Below, piece after piece: positions 60,806-64,000 of a stretch of 64,000 nucleotides of DNA (its first letter is position 1; every line of letters starts with the position of its first letter). The DNA is taken from positions 1 through 64,000 of the forward strand of contig JAPPEF010000314.1 of NCBI GenBank assembly GCA_028875335.1, read 5' to 3'. Source of the DNA: Gemmatimonadota bacterium (GTDB lineage Bacteria; Latescibacterota; UBA2968; UBA8231). A program made the translations under genes and the position numbers. Below the pieces are notes generated by a model that worked only from the letters and a program-made list of their open reading frames with translations, searched no databases and was not told where the DNA came from.

Positions 60806-62065
60806 TCATTTGGCCGAGTGCTGGGCCGTCAGGGACGCGAGGCTGCCCAAGTTTCTCAGCGAGGGGAAAAGGCCCGTCCAAGCGGCGACGACGAGCAACG
60901 TGCCGATGCCGCCGCTGACGACGGAGAAGACCGGATTGAAGAGCTGGGCCACCAGCCCGGACTCAAAGCCGCCGATTTCGTTGGACGCGCCGACGAAGAT
61001 GGCGGAGACGGCTTGGACCCGGCCCCGCATCTCGTTGGGCGTACCCATTTGCGAGATGACGCGGCGGATGACCATGCTGACGTTGTCGAAGGCTCCGGTC
61101 AGCGCTAGCATTAGCAGCGAGAACCAGAAGTTTTGCGAGAGGCCAAAGAGAATGGTCGCCGCGCCAAAGCCGGCCACGCACCACAGCAGGGTCTTGCCGG
61201 AGCGGCGGATCGGCGGCAAATGGGCGATGGCCAAGGCGGTGATGCTGGCGCCGATGGCGGGGGCCGCGACCAGCCAGCCGAGCGCAGCTTCAGGTGCGAG
61301 GCCGACGGAGCTGAGGTCGATGATTTCGCGGGCGAAGATGGGCAAGAGGTACACTGCGCCGCCTAAAAGGACGGCGAACAGATCGAGCGAGATCGCGCCG
61401 AGTAGGAGCGGCTGGTCGCGGACGAAGCGCAGGCCGACGGCGATTTGCGCGAACATATTGCCCCCTTGGATACGCGGGGCGGGCGGCAAGACCATGGTGC
61501 TGAGGAAGAGGATGAAGGCCGCGGAGGAAATGGCGCTGAGGACATAGGCGATTTGGAGATTGAAGGCGATGACAAAACCGCCGATGGCTGGTCCGGCGAT
61601 GCCGATGATCTGCTGCAAGCTGGTTGCCCACTTGGCGGCATTTTCAAAGAGCGCGTCCGGCACCAGCAAGGGCGCGATGGCCCGTTGTGCGGGCCAGCCT
61701 AGGCGGAGGAAGGACGAGTCCAAGAAGAGTAGCAAGTACATCCAGTGGATCGGCATCTGGTACCAGCTAAAGACAGCCAAGGCCAGCGAGCATAACGTCG
61801 CGCCGGCTAGACTGAGCATCATCAGCTTGCGGCGGTCGAACACATCGGCTAGATACCCGGCCGGCAGGGTCAATAGCAGCATGGGGATGGCTTGGACGAG
61901 GCCGACCATGCCGAGGGAGAGCGCCTGGCCGGTGCGGTCGTACACCTCCCAACCGATGGCCAAACCCTGGGCGGCCGTACCCATCCGCACCAGCGAGGAG
62001 GCGATGAGATAACGCCGGAAGAGCGGGACGCGCAGGCTGGAATAGGGGTCGTGTCTTTTGTGCAA
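60806..62065 (-). CDS. MFS transporter (MFS_3, EntS-like)
   Basis: 419 residues with twelve predicted membrane segments. The first loop has LSLGMVGLVQAIPMLLLTLPAGYLADVFDRRKLM, the MFS A-motif region, and the pattern PLFRRYLIASSLVRMGTAAQGLA is that of MFS_3 exporters. The best start in frame is a TTG at 62065; the first internal ATG would delete part of the first helix. No ribosome site is clear. EntS relatives export siderophores and other small compounds, but here the adjacent gene is a TonB receptor, a pairing that could also be iron or metabolite uptake. Substrate not known. Confidence 0.82.
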   Translation of the reverse strand: MHKRHDPYSSLRVPLFRRYLIASSLVRMGTAAQGLAIGWEVYDRTGQALSLGMVGLVQAIPMLLLTLPAGYLADVFDRRKLMMLSLAGATLCSLALAVFSWYQMPIHWMYLLLFLDSSFLRLGWPAQRAIAPLLVPDALFENAAKWATSLQQIIGIAGPAIGGFVIAFNLQIAYVLSAISSAAFILFLSTMVLPPAPRIQGGNMFAQIAVGLRFVRDQPLLLGAISLDLFAVLLGGAVYLLPIFAREIIDLSSVGLAPEAALGWLVAAPAIGASITALAIAHLPPIRRSGKTLLWCVAGFGAATILFGLSQNFWFSLLMLALTGAFDNVSMVIRRVISQMGTPNEMRGRVQAVSAIFVGASNEIGGFESGLVAQLFNPVFSVVSGGIGTLLVVAAWTGLFPSLRNLGSLASLTAQHSAK

Positions 62066-62172
62066 ATCAGTAGCGGTGTATAGTTATGGGCGGCGAGCGG
62101 TGCGATCTCGCTAAATTACTGGCGTGTCTCTGGCTAGCGCCAGAGGCATACCGTCGAGAAAGGAAGTTTGTA

Positions 62173-63405
62173 ATGTTGGCAATAGATGGGGGTCCCAAGG
62201 TCCGCGAGACGCCATTTCCCAAGCGGCATCTGTTCGGGGCTGAGGAGCACGAAGTCGCGATGCGGCTATTCTCTGAAGTGCAGGAGAGCGGCAATGCAAT
62301 CGGCTACAGCGGGCCAGAGGAATTGGCCTATGAGCGGGAGTTCGCCGCATTCATGGGGGGTGGGTACGCCGATTTGGTCAACTCGGGTACTGCGGCGCTC
62401 TACGCGGCATTGGGGGCTCTAAAGTTAGAAGCGGCTGGCGAGGTCGTGATCCCGCCGATTACGGATCCGGGTGGGGCGATGCCCGCGGCGCTGTTGTGCC
62501 AAGTGCCAGTGGTCGCCGATGCTGCGCCGGGGTCGTTCAACGCCGGTGCGGAGCAGATCGCGGCGGTGCTGACGCCCCACACCCGCGCTATTGTCGTGGC
62601 CCATATTGCCGGCGAATCAGTGGATATGACGCCGATTTTGGCGCTGGCCGAGGAGCGCGGCATCCCGGTCATCGAGGATTGCGCCCAAGCCCACGGGGCG
62701 CGCTACAAGGGGCAGCTAGCGGGATCGTTGGGCGCGGTGGCGGCCTTTTCGACCATGAGCGGCAAGCACCACGCAACGGGTCCGCAGGGTGGGGTGGTCT
62801 TTACCCGCGACGAAGAACTCTGCTGGGAGGCCAAGCGCTTTGCCGACCGGGGCAAGCCTTTTAATACAGAGGCGACCTCCAATCTGCGCGCTGGGCTCAA
62901 TCTCAACGGCAACGACTTGTCGGCTGCTATTGGGCGAGTGCAACTGAGAAAGCTCGATGGGATGATTGCCAAGCGGCGGCGGGTAGCGGCGCAAATCGAA
63001 GAGGCCATTGCCGAGTGCAAGGCGGTGCGGTTGGGATGGCAGGTGGCCGAGTCGGAGGGGGTGTACTGGTTTATGCGCTTCCACGTGGATGCTGACAAGC
63101 TCCGGGTGGACAAAGACGGCTTTGCCCGGGCCGTGGCCGCCGAGGGCATTCCGCTGACAGCTACGTATCGCTATATCGCCTCCGAGATGATCTGGTTTAA
63201 GGAGCGGCAGGTCTTCCCCGGCAGCGACTATCCGTGGGGATTGCCAGCGTATGGGGGAGACCGCAATGCGAAGTTCCCCTGTCCCAACGCCGTCGCCTCA
63301 GTTGAGAGCCACTTCATCATGTCGATTCACGAGAATTTTGCCGCGCGGGAAGTGGCGGATATTGCCGAGGCCTTTGCGAAGGTGGAGCAGGCGTATTTGC
63401 GGTAG
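62173..63405 (+). CDS. DegT/DnrJ/EryC1/StrS family aminotransferase
   Basis: 410 residues from the ATG at 62173, with AAAGGAAG upstream; a longer frame from 62086 is not supported. The PLP-binding Asp169 in EDCAQAHGA and Schiff-base Lys198 in STMSGKHHATG are both present, with the usual VNSGTAALYAALGAL near 69-83 and GYSGPEELAYEREFAAFMG near 44. Family members form amino sugars from keto sugars for surface glycans or antibiotics. It is divergent from the MFS gene. No nucleotide-sugar genes flank it, so the target sugar cannot be proposed. Confidence 0.88.
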   Translation: MLAIDGGPKVRETPFPKRHLFGAEEHEVAMRLFSEVQESGNAIGYSGPEELAYEREFAAFMGGGYADLVNSGTAALYAALGALKLEAAGEVVIPPITDPGGAMPAALLCQVPVVADAAPGSFNAGAEQIAAVLTPHTRAIVVAHIAGESVDMTPILALAEERGIPVIEDCAQAHGARYKGQLAGSLGAVAAFSTMSGKHHATGPQGGVVFTRDEELCWEAKRFADRGKPFNTEATSNLRAGLNLNGNDLSAAIGRVQLRKLDGMIAKRRRVAAQIEEAIAECKAVRLGWQVAESEGVYWFMRFHVDADKLRVDKDGFARAVAAEGIPLTATYRYIASEMIWFKERQVFPGSDYPWGLPAYGGDRNAKFPCPNAVASVESHFIMSIHENFAAREVADIAEAFAKVEQAYLR

Positions 63406-63507
63406 ACAGCTAAAAACGAGACGACCGGCGTGCCGACCCCAGTAACGTCGGTAAACCCATCGGCAAGCCGATCCGAATTCCGGTGGAATGTTTCGGAAAC
63501 CAACCGG

Positions 63508-63855
63508 TCACGCGGGGATGATGTCATCCACTGCTACCTCAAGGACATCGGCCAGCTTGCGAAGGGTGTACACAGACCCGCTGTTGCGGCCCGTCTCGAT
63601 CTCGACGATCTGCACTCGGTTGACACCAGAGGCGCGCGCTAAGGCGGATTGAGACAGCCCACGGTATTCACGCCACACCCGCAAAGGGGATTCTCGGTCG
63701 ATGAGCCGGTCGGCCACATGCGCTGGTACGAGTTCTTCCACACCGCTGGCAATCCTCGCTTCGACGGTCCGCGCCGCCACCATATCCGCGAAATCTTCTT
63801 CTATAGCACACAGGCGCTCATACTCAACCTTGGGGATCGTCACAGTCTCGTTCAT
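63508..63855 (-). CDS. XRE-type helix-turn-helix antitoxin
   Basis: 115 residues from the ATG at 63855, with AGGGAG eight bases upstream. A GTG at 63864 in the same frame would overlap the toxin stop by GTGA, so either start is possible. The N-terminal half (VTIPKVEYERLCAIEEDFADM) looks like an antitoxin toxin-binding arm, and the C-terminal half is a helix-turn-helix (VWREYRGLSQSALARASGVNRVQIVEIETGRN). It lies directly after a RelE/ParE-like toxin gene, so this is a toxin-first type II module, probably autoregulated. Confidence 0.85.
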   Translation of the reverse strand: MNETVTIPKVEYERLCAIEEDFADMVAARTVEARIASGVEELVPAHVADRLIDRESPLRVWREYRGLSQSALARASGVNRVQIVEIETGRNSGSVYTLRKLADVLEVAVDDIIPA

Positions 63856-63860
63856 GGCTT

Positions 63861-64000
63861 TCACTCCCTGTAGGTGCTGCCTCGGCTGGTCACGTACAGA
63901 ACCTGCAGTACGTTTTCGTCTCTCATCACGACGCGCCAGTCTCCCACTCGAAGCCGCACCAATCCATCTTGGCTCTTCAGGCGTTTGACGTTGTTGGCCA
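63861..64000 (-). CDS. C-terminal part of RelE/ParE-like toxin (partial, enters from right edge)
   Basis: The last 45 codons of an open frame on the minus strand, ending in TGA at 63863-63861. It reads VKRLKSQDGLVRLRVGDWRV, then VMRDENVLQVLYVTSRGSTYR, the RLRxGDWRVxY and DxxLxVLxVxxRxxxYR pattern of RelE/ParE toxins. The N-terminus lies outside the window. It is the upstream gene of the toxin-antitoxin pair with the XRE protein at 63508-63855. Toxin target (ribosome-bound mRNA or gyrase) cannot be told from this end. Confidence 0.78.
   Translation of the reverse strand, partial: ANNVKRLKSQDGLVRLRVGDWRVVMRDENVLQVLYVTSRGSTYRE

Overview
This 64 kb, GC-rich window is densely coded on both strands and looks like a chromosomal segment of an uncultivated Gram-negative bacterium. 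The evidence for an outer membrane is two TonB-dependent receptors, many predicted lipoproteins, a two-domain SurA-like parvulin and an outer-membrane-like beta-rich protein. Several families repeat: phytanoyl-CoA-type (PhyH) dioxygenases, VCBS/FG-GAP propellers, CBM9-like secreted proteins, FlgD-like C-terminal domains, DUF6785-type membrane proteins, HTTM/DCC proteins and a heparan-type sulfatase. That mix recalls Latescibacterota, Poribacteria and related FCB-side lineages. The placement is an inference from gene content; no rRNA or ribosomal protein gene is present to test it.

Layout. 1-2.8 kb: the end of an L-domain protein, then a minus-strand sugar ABC importer (binding protein, permease, single-cassette ATPase). 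3.1-14.4 kb: a secreted CBM9-like protein, a c-heme VCBS lipoprotein, a giant FG-GAP/ASPIC-UnbV/TPR lipoprotein, a PhyH dioxygenase, an SDR plus polytopic membrane protein, a B12-type radical SAM protein and a TPR lipoprotein. 14.4-26.0 kb: a tightly packed minus-strand run of six exported proteins. Three are tandem discoidin-like proteins with FlgD-like C-termini, followed by a large outer-membrane-like protein, a SurA-like PPIase and a lipoprotein. 26.1-34.9 kb: an HTTM protein, a DUF6785 membrane protein, and second or third copies of the CBM9-like, heme-VCBS and TPR genes. 35.0-47.8 kb: catabolic-looking genes (DapA-family aldolase, two Gfo/Idh/MocA oxidoreductases, three PhyH enzymes, RidA-like, ABC-F, threonine aldolase, PQQ-like and Kelch propellers). 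48.0-55.4 kb: a PhyH-Nudix fusion, a sulfatase/DCC pair, an IS remnant, tRNA-Lys, another PhyH, a CNT nucleoside transporter, a P-loop protein and an NAD-epimerase. 55.7-64 kb: two convergent TonB receptors, an MFS transporter, a DegT aminotransferase and a toxin-antitoxin pair cut by the window edge.

How it fits together. The window suggests a heterotroph that takes up and degrades organic matter (sugars, sulfated glycans, nucleosides, small oxidisable metabolites) and invests heavily in surface and periplasmic proteins. The most promising undescribed features are two. First, the 14.4-26.0 kb surface cassette appears to pair secreted discoidin/FlgD-like proteins with their own folding factor and an outer-membrane-like partner. 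Second, the three CBM9-like paralogs are each predicted to be cleaved exactly before a histidine, as in copper histidine-brace proteins, and they lie near c-heme VCBS proteins. Both functional readings are inference.
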